Source: Candidatus Gagatemarchaeum stordalenia | GTDB lineage: Archaea; Thermoproteota; Nitrososphaeria; Nitrososphaerales; Gagatemarchaeaceae | NCBI GenBank assembly: GCA_003164815.1 | Contig: PLUF01000056.1 | Coordinates: forward strand, 1 to 57,177 | Reading direction: 5' to 3' | Length of the DNA stretch: 57,177 nucleotides | Part shown: positions 40,575 through 48,941 of the stretch, one piece after another | Position numbering within the stretch: position 1 is the stretch's first letter | How the letters are laid out: every line of letters begins with the position of its first letter | Translations under genes and position numbers: made by a program | Notes under the pieces: model-generated | Told to the model about the DNA's origin: nothing | Database searches by the model: none | What the model saw: the letters and a program-made list of their open reading frames with translations, nothing else

Positions 40575-41087
40575 ATGGCCAGATTCGTACGAATTCCTCT
40601 GGTACACCGCAGTGTCAGGATGGTCTACCTGCTGGTGCTCTCCCTCATCCTGGTAGGATCGATAGGGGCGTACGCGGCGTCAGTGACGATTAACGCGAGC
40701 ACGAACGCCGGATACCAGGGCGAGTACGTCGTCGACAACGGCTACTTCACCGCCTCGGCCATAACCTACAACGTTGTCCAGTCTGCGCAGACGGCGACAT
40801 CTCAGCCAATGACCTGGGCACCTCTCGGCACGGCATACGTGAACGCACAGGTACCCGGCGACTGGGAAGTGCTCTGGACGATTACACTCAACACGGGTGC
40901 GACGGTCAGCCATACCTACACGATCACCGTGACGAGTACCTCGGCCTCAGGCACCACTAGCTCGCTCTACACCTTCACGTTCACAACATTGGCCTCCATA
41001 TCGGCGGGACAGACGATGAGCATAATCTGGGACGTGGGTGCCCAGACGTGGACAGCCCCAGCCGCGGTGCAGATAACGGTCGCATAG
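40575..41087 (+). CDS. Secreted fibre-subunit-like protein A (TasA/AbpA-like candidate)
   Basis: 170 residues. N-terminus: basic ARFVRIPLVHRSVR, hydrophobic YLLVLSLILVGSIG, then AYAASVT, a signal peptide with probable AYA cleavage. The mature part, about 135 residues, is all beta-like with Ser/Thr/Val alternation, begins ASVTINASTNAGYQGEYVVDNGYFTA and ends VQITVA. Size, signal-peptide type, beta content and adjacency to a dedicated signal peptidase recall TasA/camelysin proteins and archaeal bundling-pilus subunits (AbpA); this is inference, not a sequence match. 60% or more of residues match the next gene by eye. No membrane anchor after the signal peptide. Confidence 0.6.
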   Translation: MARFVRIPLVHRSVRMVYLLVLSLILVGSIGAYAASVTINASTNAGYQGEYVVDNGYFTASAITYNVVQSAQTATSQPMTWAPLGTAYVNAQVPGDWEVLWTITLNTGATVSHTYTITVTSTSASGTTSSLYTFTFTTLASISAGQTMSIIWDVGAQTWTAPAAVQITVA

Positions 41088-41120
41088 GGGAACCAATCGT
41101 CCGAGAGGTCGTGAAGAGAA

Positions 41121-41633
41121 TTGACAAAGTTCGTTCGCATACCTCTGTTCCACCGTAGCATCAGGGCGGTCTATCTTCTGGTGCTCTCTCTAATACTCGT
41201 AGGGTCTGTTGGAGCTTACGCGGCGTCCGTCACGATAGTCGGGAGCACGAACGCCGGATACCAGGGCGAGTACGTCGTCGACAACGGCTACTTCACCGCG
41301 TCAGCAATCAGCTACAACGTCGTCGAGGCCGCCCAATCCGCCTCCTCAGCGGGGCTGGCATGGTCAAACGGAGGTGCCGCCTACGTGAACGCGCTGGTAG
41401 CAGGCGATTGGGAGGTTGCATGGACGTTGACCATCCAGACCGGCGCGACGGCGAGCCACGTATACACGATCACCGTCACGAGCACCGCCGCCTCGGGCGT
41501 CACGAGCACTCTCTACACTTTCACGTTCACGAGCCCGACCCCGGTCGTGAACGGGCAGACGATGACGATTCTTTGGGACACCAGTGCGACGACATGGGCT
41601 GCCCCAGCGGCGATTCAGATAACGGTCGCCTAG
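41121..41633 (+). CDS. Secreted fibre-subunit-like protein B, paralogue of A
   Basis: 170 residues, same length and layout as its neighbour, starting at TTG (TKFVRIPLFHRSIRAVYLLVLSLILVGSVGAYAASVT, in parts). A 57-bp block (41243-41299) is identical to 40697-40753 and encodes STNAGYQGEYVVDNGYFT, the most constrained part just after the signal peptide; elsewhere the two diverge at many positions. This suggests major and minor subunits of one fibre. Both end in QITVA. Located 33 bp after gene A. Confidence 0.6.
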   Translation: MTKFVRIPLFHRSIRAVYLLVLSLILVGSVGAYAASVTIVGSTNAGYQGEYVVDNGYFTASAISYNVVEAAQSASSAGLAWSNGGAAYVNALVAGDWEVAWTLTIQTGATASHVYTITVTSTAASGVTSTLYTFTFTSPTPVVNGQTMTILWDTSATTWAAPAAIQITVA

Positions 41634-41672
41634 GAGTGGTCTCGGAGTGAGCCCAGAGGTGACTAGCTGGGC

Positions 41673-43556
41673 TTGCGGAAGCTGAACCGGCGGCTGTTAA
41701 TCTTGTTCGGCATCTCCGCGACCTTGATTGCGGTCGCAGCTGCGGCCAATGTGACCATCCTGTCGAACGCCACTGCTGACTACGCCGGGTCCTTCCTCAA
41801 GCCCTACTATGAGAACGCCAACGCGCCGGTGACCGGTTGCACCCCCCCTTGTCTGACGGTGGATACCCAGGGCACGGAACCCAGCTCGACGGCCGGGACG
41901 CTCTCACTCGACAGCCACGGGATAGGCGGTAACAGCCCGTCGCCTTCCACGGTCAGCGTCACGACTTCAGACACAAATGACGTGATAGTGGTAATGGTGA
42001 TGTGCAACCCAGGGGTCACCGCGATGTCCATCAGCGGAGGCGGCCTGACCTGGAACACGCGCTCAACCTTCTCCAGCTACACAGTGGGGTCGAGAAGCGG
42101 GGCCGAGTATTGGGCCTATGCCCCTAGTTCGCTCTCATCTGTTACGGTCACTGTCACCTACACTGCGGGAAGCGCGTGCAACCCCGCCTACATCGCGATC
42201 CATGGAGCGAACACGGCCAATCCGTTCGATTCGAGTGCGATCGAGCCTGTGGTCGTCAACGCCAATTCGCCTGTATCTTGTTCGATGACGACTAACAATG
42301 CCGACGACATCCTCTTTGGTTACATGATGCAGGGGGGCAACCCAGTCGTCACAGGGCCTTCAGGCTGGATTCCCTTGGACACTTTCATAGACGCAGAGCA
42401 CTGGGACTACTACGCTATAGTCGGCTCGACCGTGAGCTCGGCCGCCGAGGGCTGGACGGCGACGTCCGGCACTAACATCTCAGGATACTGCGACGCGGTC
42501 CAGGGCGAGAGCTCGTTCACGCTATCTGCCGGGTCGAGCATGTACCTCTGGTCTCCACAGTTCGCCTCGGCGACCTCGATACCCGCTGGCGTGCTCTCCT
42601 TGCAGCTCTTCGCGGACGCCCCGGCGCCCGCGCTCGACGGGAGCGCGACCGGCACGTGGACGTCCGGCTCGACCTTCGTCCTATCGTCGTTGAGCACGAC
42701 GAAGGCAAACGACGTGGTCGTCCTTTCCCTCGACACCTACTCCTCAGGTTCCTCGGTGACAGTCTCGTCGATCAGTGACTCTTTGGGGAAGATAGCGTGG
42801 CAGGGTTCTGCGCGCAGCTCCTTCGTGGCGTGCTCCGGAACTCAGGAGGCCACCCACATCGAATGGTATGGGATTGCAGCCACTGCCGTCACCTCCGACA
42901 CGGTTACTGTGAAGCTCGCCTCCGCTCCGACCGCGGCCTCAGGGGTCGCGTTCGGAGTCTCCGGGGCAGACGCCATAACTCCGTTCGACCCTGCTTCAGG
43001 GCTCCCCAAGACGGCCGTGAGCTCTTGCTCGGCTACAGCAGCCGCGCCGACGGTCTCCCCGGTCTCCACGGTGGCCGACACCGACTTCGTCTTCACTCTC
43101 TTCGGGGGCTACACCTCAGTAACGGAGACCGCTGGCAGCATAGGCGCAGGACCCGCGACGCTGGTGAACACGGTGGCCGGGACCGGAGACTCGAACGCCG
43201 TGGAGTACGAGGCGATGACCTCGTCCCAGTCTTCGGACTCGTGCACGTTCGGGACCTCGACCACATACTGGTGGGTCCTCTGCGACGCGCTGATGCCCGC
43301 GAGGCAGGCGATCACCGTCTCGTACTACACGACCAACTCAGCGGGTGTCGTTCAGTCCACCATGGCGAGTAGTTCACCCGCCACTGTCACAGCGCTCTAC
43401 CAGCCCATCTCGATCTCCTCCTCGGCGGGGACCGTGCCGGCCTCGGGGTACCTTGAGGTCGTGATCACCGGGTCGCCATCAGCAGGGGCTCTGTCCGTTG
43501 TCTGGGGCTCCCCCAAACCCACCCTCTTCGAGGTAAGCTACACCTACAGGACATGA
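41673..43556 (+). CDS. Large secreted protein of the fibre cluster (adhesin/cap candidate)
   Basis: 627 residues. Signal peptide RKLNRRLLILFGISATLIAVAAA then NVTILSNATADYAGSFLKPYYENANA, which echoes the start of the 170-residue subunits. Two long beta-rich modules follow (about 90-290 and 310-510), each containing TVSVTT...NDVIVVMV / KANDVVVLSLDTY, a Gly-Leu-Trp strand and paired Cys, so they look like repeats of one domain. The final 80 residues (ITVSYYTTNSAGVVQS ... LFEVSYTYRT) may return to the subunit-like fold. A surface-exposed tip protein or adhesin polymerised with the two subunits is a reasonable inference. Confidence 0.55.
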   Translation: MRKLNRRLLILFGISATLIAVAAAANVTILSNATADYAGSFLKPYYENANAPVTGCTPPCLTVDTQGTEPSSTAGTLSLDSHGIGGNSPSPSTVSVTTSDTNDVIVVMVMCNPGVTAMSISGGGLTWNTRSTFSSYTVGSRSGAEYWAYAPSSLSSVTVTVTYTAGSACNPAYIAIHGANTANPFDSSAIEPVVVNANSPVSCSMTTNNADDILFGYMMQGGNPVVTGPSGWIPLDTFIDAEHWDYYAIVGSTVSSAAEGWTATSGTNISGYCDAVQGESSFTLSAGSSMYLWSPQFASATSIPAGVLSLQLFADAPAPALDGSATGTWTSGSTFVLSSLSTTKANDVVVLSLDTYSSGSSVTVSSISDSLGKIAWQGSARSSFVACSGTQEATHIEWYGIAATAVTSDTVTVKLASAPTAASGVAFGVSGADAITPFDPASGLPKTAVSSCSATAAAPTVSPVSTVADTDFVFTLFGGYTSVTETAGSIGAGPATLVNTVAGTGDSNAVEYEAMTSSQSSDSCTFGTSTTYWWVLCDALMPARQAITVSYYTTNSAGVVQSTMASSSPATVTALYQPISISSSAGTVPASGYLEVVITGSPSAGALSVVWGSPKPTLFEVSYTYRT

Positions 43557-43585
43557 GAGACATGGTCCCAAGAGTGATTCCATAG

Positions 43586-44410
43586 ATGGCATCCCGCAAT
43601 CAGCGCATCCTGATGGTCGTCAGCTTCGCCCTTCTCGTCACCCTCGTGGCCCTCCCGCTCATCGCCGGCACCAGTACCTACCCGCTCGCTATCGTTCAGG
43701 GGAACAGCATGTATCCCAAGCTCCAGAACGGCGAGCTCGTCTTCTTCACTGCGCAGCGGGGACCAATCGCGAACAGCACGATAATCGTCTTCGTCCAGAG
43801 CGCCTCGGGCGTCCCGGCCCTCGATTCGTTTCTCAAGCCGGTCGTCATCCACAGAGTCGTCGGCACAGGACTTGAGCCGAGCGGGGTGACGTACTACCAG
43901 ACCAAGGGAGACAACAACATTTCACCAGACCCATTCGTCACGGACTCCACCAACGTCCTCGGCGTGTCCGCGGTCGAGATCCCCTACGTCGGGCTACCGA
44001 TACTCTTCCTGCAGACCCCCTACGGGCTGGTTGCGGCAGTGGCGCTGGTCTGCATCTTCTTCCTCTCCAGCGTCGACACGAAGCTCGAGGACGAGAACGA
44101 ACGGAAGCGGCTGATAGCCGTCTTCGCCAGGTATTCGCTCAACGGAAAGATCTCACCGAGCCAGTTCGAGAGGCTCAGGCTCTCGGTGGAGTTCTTCAAC
44201 GAGATCCCGGTCGACCAGCTCAATGACCCAACGACGATCTCCGTTATCGACTGGCTGAAGGAGGGGAACCTGCGGGAGCCGTGGAAGGAGGAACAGACAC
44301 GGTGTCCGACCTGCGGCACCGAGTCGCTGAAGATCGAGAGCGGCTCCAGGTTCTTCCTGATCTGCCCCATCTGCAGCGACCGTCACACACTGCCCAACCG
44401 AACCGCCTGA
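43586..44410 (+). CDS. Signal peptidase I with cytosolic zinc-ribbon tail
   Basis: 274 residues. First helix (about 8-28), then VQGNSMYPKLQNGELV with nucleophile Ser41, VVIHRVVG with His89 in place of the bacterial Lys (archaeal/ER type) and KGDNNISPDP with Asp109, the third catalytic residue. A second helix at about 145-165 returns the chain to the cytosol. The last 105 residues are unusual: a charged helical stretch (ISPSQFERLRLSVEFF) and a zinc ribbon CPTC-X16-CPIC (Cys240, 243, 260, 263). Placed at the end of the fibre cluster, it probably processes those precursors, like SipW with TasA. Confidence 0.8.
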   Translation: MASRNQRILMVVSFALLVTLVALPLIAGTSTYPLAIVQGNSMYPKLQNGELVFFTAQRGPIANSTIIVFVQSASGVPALDSFLKPVVIHRVVGTGLEPSGVTYYQTKGDNNISPDPFVTDSTNVLGVSAVEIPYVGLPILFLQTPYGLVAAVALVCIFFLSSVDTKLEDENERKRLIAVFARYSLNGKISPSQFERLRLSVEFFNEIPVDQLNDPTTISVIDWLKEGNLREPWKEEQTRCPTCGTESLKIESGSRFFLICPICSDRHTLPNRTA

Positions 44411-44441
44411 TTCGGTAGGTGCACGCTGACCAGCCCGCGCG

Positions 44442-45086
44442 CTAGCGAGCCACAAGCACATAGAACCCGGCGGCGGCGATGACGAAGCCAACCAGCGCGT
44501 CGTTGTACTTCGAGGGAAGCCTCTCGAAGGCCCTGACCAGACCGGCGGAACCAATCAACAGGAAGGCGAGGAGGGCTCCGATCGAGGCCAGCGCGAAGAC
44601 TATCGCGGTGTCAATGGCGAAACCCAGACCGATTGGCACAGCGAGGAGGAAGATTGGCAAGATGCTCAGGTCCGGCGAGAGCGCGGCCCCCAAGACCGCG
44701 AAGTAGCGGAACCGCCTCCCGAATGCCCCTTCTCCCTTCGAGAGTTCTTCTCGAGTCTCGCTCTCATAATCCTCGGAGCTGTTGGACAAGAGCTCCTTCG
44801 TCCCGTAGATCAGCCCCCCGACCACCATCGCAACGCCGATTCCCTCGGTGACGTAAAGGGAGATCTGCTGCGAGAAGACGCGCCCAACCTCGACGACGGC
44901 GAACCCGAGCAGTATCGAGAGAGCGACGTGCCCGACCGCCGTCATCAGGCCCACGCCCAGAAGGTGCGGGCGGTCCCACTCCGATACTCGACCGAGGATG
45001 ATCAGCGTCGCCCAGTGATCAGGGGCGGACATGTGAAGAATACCCACGAAGGCCGCTGCAAGCAGCAGCGGTCCCGGGGAAATCAC
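44442..45086 (-). CDS. NicO/UreH-like membrane transporter (nickel/cobalt or related)
   Basis: 214 residues, six hydrophobic segments. The first helix holds GILHMSAPDHWATL, an HxxxPDH motif as in RcnA/NicO and UreH-type transporters, where the His and Asp bind metal. A polar loop (SSEDYESETREELSKGEGAFGRR) separates the two halves. Probable substrate Ni2+ or Co2+, but the DUF-level relatives include proteins of unknown cargo. Start could also be slightly internal. Confidence 0.65.
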   Translation of the reverse strand: MISPGPLLLAAAFVGILHMSAPDHWATLIILGRVSEWDRPHLLGVGLMTAVGHVALSILLGFAVVEVGRVFSQQISLYVTEGIGVAMVVGGLIYGTKELLSNSSEDYESETREELSKGEGAFGRRFRYFAVLGAALSPDLSILPIFLLAVPIGLGFAIDTAIVFALASIGALLAFLLIGSAGLVRAFERLPSKYNDALVGFVIAAAGFYVLVAR

Positions 45087-45241
45087 ACGTTGCTAGCTCC
45101 TGCTATGGCTTTTCCATCATGATTTTAGATTGTTCCAAAGTCCGAATGCCGGACCGACCCGCTCCCTGGAGGTGCTGACCCATCAGGACACCCGGTCGCC
45201 GGATTATTCCTTTAAAGGAGGGCCCTACAGCTGAGGCTAAC

Positions 45242-45814
45242 ATGCGCCTCGTCATAGGAATCTCCGGGGCAAGCGGGGTCATCTATGGCATCAGGGCCCT
45301 CGAGGCCCTGAAGACGGCCGGGGTGGAGACGCACCTGGTCCTAACCCAAGCGGCAAGAGAGACTGTCCGCATCGAGACCAACCTCACCGCGGCCGACGTC
45401 GAGAGGCTCGCCACCGAGACGTACAGGATAGACGATCCGGCCGCGAGGCTCTCAAGCGGCTCCTTCCACACGGACGGAATGGTCGTCATCCCCTGCAGCA
45501 TGAAGTCGCTGGGGGGCGTCGCGAGCGGCTACTCCGACAACCTCCTGCTCAGGGCGGCCGCGGTCACGCTGAAGGAGAGACGACCGCTGGTGCTCGTGGT
45601 GAGGGAGACGCCACTGACCCTGATTGACCTGGAGAACATGGTCAGGATTGCCCGAGCAGGCGCGATAGTCTTGCCGGCGATGCCCGCGTTTCACAACAGG
45701 CCGAAGACGGTCGACGACATGGTCAATCATGTGGTGGGGAAGGTACTCGATGTCATCGGCCTCGAGCACGACCTGGCTCCGCGCTGGGACGGGCCGCCGG
45801 GCGCTCCGGCCTAG
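45242..45814 (+). CDS. ubiX: Flavin prenyltransferase UbiX
   Basis: 190 residues. VIGISGASGVIYGIRALEAL (phosphate-binding GASG), VIPCSMKSLGGVASGYSDNLLLRAAAV, RRPLVLVVRETPLTLIDLENM and PAFHNRPKTVDDMVNHVVGKVLD. It prenylates FMN to make the cofactor of UbiD decarboxylases; the UbiD homologue is encoded at 47449-48741 nearby. A TATA-like TCCTTTAAAGGA (about 45209-45220), itself a perfect palindrome, is 22-30 nt before the ATG. Confidence 0.95.
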   Translation: MRLVIGISGASGVIYGIRALEALKTAGVETHLVLTQAARETVRIETNLTAADVERLATETYRIDDPAARLSSGSFHTDGMVVIPCSMKSLGGVASGYSDNLLLRAAAVTLKERRPLVLVVRETPLTLIDLENMVRIARAGAIVLPAMPAFHNRPKTVDDMVNHVVGKVLDVIGLEHDLAPRWDGPPGAPA

Positions 45815-45875
45815 GAATCAGCCGGGACATCCCTGATCAAAGACGGCCCGAGCCTGATCGGGCGCTTGCGTGCCT

Positions 45876-46256
45876 TCAGGAGACCAGGGTCGAGCCGCTC
45901 ACCCTGAGCCTGGTGTCGCGCCCGATCTTGGTGATGTCGACCATGTCCACGCAAGGTATCTCGGAGATTATCGCGCCGACCGCCACTATGGTCTCGCACC
46001 TCTCGTTTATGATGGCGGCGGGGGCGAGCCCACCCTTCCTGAGCCTGTAGAGAATGTATGAGCCCACTGTCGAACCTTTCCCGTAGGGGAAGACCAGGAC
46101 CCTGCCCTTCACACACTCACCCCGGAGCTCGTGGCCTCTCTCGACGATCTCGCCAGACCCAGGGTCCACCCCCCCGTAGAACGATATCGGCTGGGAGGTG
46201 ACCAGCGCGTCCCCCTCCGCCTCCCCCTCGTAGATGACCCTGCCCTTGAGCCTCAT
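45876..46256 (-). CDS. Phosphomevalonate dehydratase small subunit (aconitase X swivel domain)
   Basis: 126 residues from ATG 46256. LKGRVIYEGEAEGDALVTSQPISFYGGVDPGSGEI, GRVLVFPYGKGSTVGSYILYRL and PAAIINERCETIVAVGAIISEIPCVDMVD are the DUF126/AcnX swivel signatures, with the KGS motif of the active site. With the large subunit it dehydrates (R)-5-phosphomevalonate to trans-anhydromevalonate 5-phosphate in the archaeal mevalonate pathway. ATGA overlap with the large-subunit gene. Confidence 0.92.
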   Translation of the reverse strand: MRLKGRVIYEGEAEGDALVTSQPISFYGGVDPGSGEIVERGHELRGECVKGRVLVFPYGKGSTVGSYILYRLRKGGLAPAAIINERCETIVAVGAIISEIPCVDMVDITKIGRDTRLRVSGSTLVS

Positions 46257-47437
46257 CTTGGCCTCGTCGCCTCCATGACGCACCTCTCGAGGGTCAAGAA
46301 GCGGACGCGAAGCCCGCTGTTCCTCAGGTAGTGGCAAGCCTTGGCTGAGTTCGTCGCGACCACGTGGAACCCCATACCCTCTATGGGCGCGACGACCATG
46401 CATGTGTCGCACGCGAACTTGGCTCCGCTCCCCTCGATCACCTTGGAGTACCCCTTCTCGTCGCTCTGGCGCTTCACCTCCCGGCTGCAGCATATCCAGA
46501 ACTCCCGCGTGACCTTGCGCGACCTCAGCAGCCCGGCGATAGTCGCCAGCTCCTTCAGGGAGCAGTGGGGACACCCGACCGAGACGAAGTCCGGATCCCC
46601 CTCGTCGTTCAGTCCGGCCGTCGCCTCGGCAAGATCGCGCCGGCCGAAGGAGATCGCCTCGGTCCCGCTCGGCGGACTCTTCGCCTCTGGGGTCACGCCC
46701 TCCATGTGGTACATAGCGACCCCGCCCGAGCTCGCGAGGGCGGCAGACAGCTCCTTCGACTCTTCGAGTCCGGCCTGCCGTATCCCTCGGAAGTAGGGCA
46801 CCCCGTTCTTGACGACCTTGCCGACGGAGTATCCCATCGCTGCGAAGTCCTCCGGCGTGGCGAGCTCGGCCGACACGTCCACGGTCAGCGTCGCGACCCT
46901 GTTCGCGTCGAGATGGTAACCGTACAGAGGCGTCCTCCCCGTAAGGCTGGCCGCGAGGGCACTAGGACCACCCTCGCGGTTGGTCCTCGCACCTAGGACG
47001 GAGTTGGCGTAGACCACGGCGGAGCTCTCACCCCACGCGATGTGCTCGCCGAAGCCCGGCTCGTTGCCCGCCAGGTAGGGGGTGCACGTGCAGGAGATCT
47101 CCAGCCCGAGCCTCCGGTATGCATCGATGACCTCGAGCTGCTTGCTGGCGAAGCCAGGGTCGATCCCCTGCAGCCTCCAGTTCTCCAGGTCCATCCCAGC
47201 GGGGTTAAGGGTGGTCTTCACCCTCGCTCTCCCGTCCTCCGCCAGCTCGCTCAGGAACTCGATCCCGGCGTCTCCCAGGTTCTTGTACGAGACCCCGGAG
47301 ACCTGGACGCTCGAGACCGGGACGAGCCTCTTCGCTCCGTAGATCTCTCCCAGAGCCACCAGGATCTCCATGCTCTTTTTGGTGGCGTGCCCCTGCTTGC
47401 CGGCGAGCATGTCTTTCTCTTCTGGTGTGAGGTGCAT
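46253..47437 (-). CDS. Phosphomevalonate dehydratase large subunit (aconitase X)
   Basis: 394 residues from ATG 47437. HLTPEEKDMLAGKQGHATKKSMEILVALGEIYGA at the N-terminus, SCTCTPYLAGNEPGFGEHIAWGESSAVVYANSVLGARTNREGGPSAL in pieces, VSVGCPHCSLKELATIAGLL and FACDTCMVVAPIEGMGF. The conserved Cys provide the iron-sulphur cluster ligands. Partner of the small subunit; the UbiD-type gene 11 bp upstream encodes the next pathway step. An N-terminal extension in the same frame is not supported. Confidence 0.93.
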   Translation of the reverse strand: MHLTPEEKDMLAGKQGHATKKSMEILVALGEIYGAKRLVPVSSVQVSGVSYKNLGDAGIEFLSELAEDGRARVKTTLNPAGMDLENWRLQGIDPGFASKQLEVIDAYRRLGLEISCTCTPYLAGNEPGFGEHIAWGESSAVVYANSVLGARTNREGGPSALAASLTGRTPLYGYHLDANRVATLTVDVSAELATPEDFAAMGYSVGKVVKNGVPYFRGIRQAGLEESKELSAALASSGGVAMYHMEGVTPEAKSPPSGTEAISFGRRDLAEATAGLNDEGDPDFVSVGCPHCSLKELATIAGLLRSRKVTREFWICCSREVKRQSDEKGYSKVIEGSGAKFACDTCMVVAPIEGMGFHVVATNSAKACHYLRNSGLRVRFLTLERCVMEATRPR

Positions 47438-47448
47438 CTGCTGATCAT

Positions 47449-48741
47449 CTACAGGTAGTCTTCCACCTTCATCCCGTCTTCGAGAGGGATCTTGGCCTTT
47501 ACGAAGAGGTCCCTCGGCGCTCCCAGCGGGAGCGTGGCATCCAGGCCGGCCTTGCAGGTCCTCCTCGTGACCTGGTCGGCTGAGGGGTCGAGCGACGAGC
47601 CGTACTCGTTGGGCTTCAGGAGGAGGTCCTTGTCGAACTGGACCCTCGTCGAGATGGCCCATTCAACTGCGTTCGGGTCGTCGAGGTCCACGTCGTCGTC
47701 CACGACGACCGCGTGCTTCAGGCTCGGATGACCCTTGAACGCCGCTTCCAGCGCGTTCCTTGCGTCGTCCCCCCTCTCCTTTCTTATCCTGATGACTGCG
47801 TGAAGCCAGGAGCTGCCGCCCGCGGTCAGGCGCACGTCCAGGCAGGTGCAGACCTTGTTGATCTCCCTGAACATCGTGGCCTCCCGGGGCATGCCCATCA
47901 GCATCCTGTGTTCGGACGCCCCCGGGAGTACGGCCTGATAGATCGGGTCCCTCCTGTGAGATATGCGGTTGATCTTGATCACCCTCTGCTTCCGGACAAT
48001 GTCGTAGGCGCCGGTTATGTCGGGGAACGGCCCCTCGTCGACCAACTCGTCGGTGATGGTGCCCTCAAGGACCAGCTCGCACTCGGCCGGAACCATCGAG
48101 TCGTTCCCCCCGCACTTGACGAAGGCCATCTCCCTTAGAGCATTCGCTATCTCCAGCTCGCTCTTCCCTATCTCGCAAGAGACGGCAGCGGCGAAGAGGA
48201 AGGCGGGATGGTTGCCGATTGAGATTCCCACTTCGCGGTTTCCTCTCTTTAGGAACTCGTCGAGGTGTCGGGGAAGGATTCTAGCAGCGACCCTGTCCTT
48301 GCCTATCCGCATCAGCCTGTGGTAGCTCGCGTTTAGCCCGTACTCGCGGTCCTTGGCGACCGCGATGGCGGCCGTCGCGTATGGACCACCGTCGCGTTCG
48401 CAGTGCGTGAGAATTGGGATCTTGTAGAGGTCGACTTCGTCCTCGACGACCTCTTGGCACGGTGCGTGATTGACGGTCTTGTAGGGTCTTGGGTGCTCGA
48501 TGGATTCCAGGATTCTCCCGAGGAGCTGGTCCTGTTGTACGCCGAGCGCCCTCGCGAGCAGCGCCCGGCTGCCGCAGACCCCTATCGCGACCCTGTACTC
48601 GGACTCCCTGACGTCTTCGAAGAGAAGGGGTCTGCCGTCGAGCTTGTGAGCCAACGCCGCGATCTCATACTTGGCCGAGACCTCCCTAGTTACGTGCCTC
48701 AGGTCGCCGGTGCTATCCAGCTCACTCAGGAAACCTCTCAA
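47449..48741 (-). CDS. UbiD-family decarboxylase, probable anhydromevalonate phosphate decarboxylase
   Basis: 430 residues. Features of UbiD: KIPILTHCERDGGPYATAAIAVAKD (prenyl-FMN binding), NASYHRLMRIGKDRVAARILPRHLDEFLK, ECELVLEGTITDELVDEGPFPDITGAYD (catalytic Glu region), and KHAVVVDDDVDLDDPNAVEWAISTR near the C-terminus. In archaea this subgroup, next to aconitase X and UbiX, decarboxylates anhydromevalonate phosphate to isopentenyl phosphate. The operon order UbiD-AcnX large-AcnX small with UbiX convergent makes that assignment strong. Confidence 0.92.
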   Translation of the reverse strand: MRGFLSELDSTGDLRHVTREVSAKYEIAALAHKLDGRPLLFEDVRESEYRVAIGVCGSRALLARALGVQQDQLLGRILESIEHPRPYKTVNHAPCQEVVEDEVDLYKIPILTHCERDGGPYATAAIAVAKDREYGLNASYHRLMRIGKDRVAARILPRHLDEFLKRGNREVGISIGNHPAFLFAAAVSCEIGKSELEIANALREMAFVKCGGNDSMVPAECELVLEGTITDELVDEGPFPDITGAYDIVRKQRVIKINRISHRRDPIYQAVLPGASEHRMLMGMPREATMFREINKVCTCLDVRLTAGGSSWLHAVIRIRKERGDDARNALEAAFKGHPSLKHAVVVDDDVDLDDPNAVEWAISTRVQFDKDLLLKPNEYGSSLDPSADQVTRRTCKAGLDATLPLGAPRDLFVKAKIPLEDGMKVEDYL

Positions 48742-48941
48742 ACTCGCTCGAACCTGACCACGCCAAGGCGCCTCGAGCCCGCGCGACGGATTGTCGTTTA
48801 AGAACCTTGCAGGATGCGCCGCGTGCGAAGGGGAGAGTGGAGCAGACGGATGGTTACGCGCAACGCCCCCTCGATTGATAACGTGCCGTGACTGTTGGTC
48901 TGGAGAAAATTTATTAGTGATTCGCGAGCATTACATTGTCG

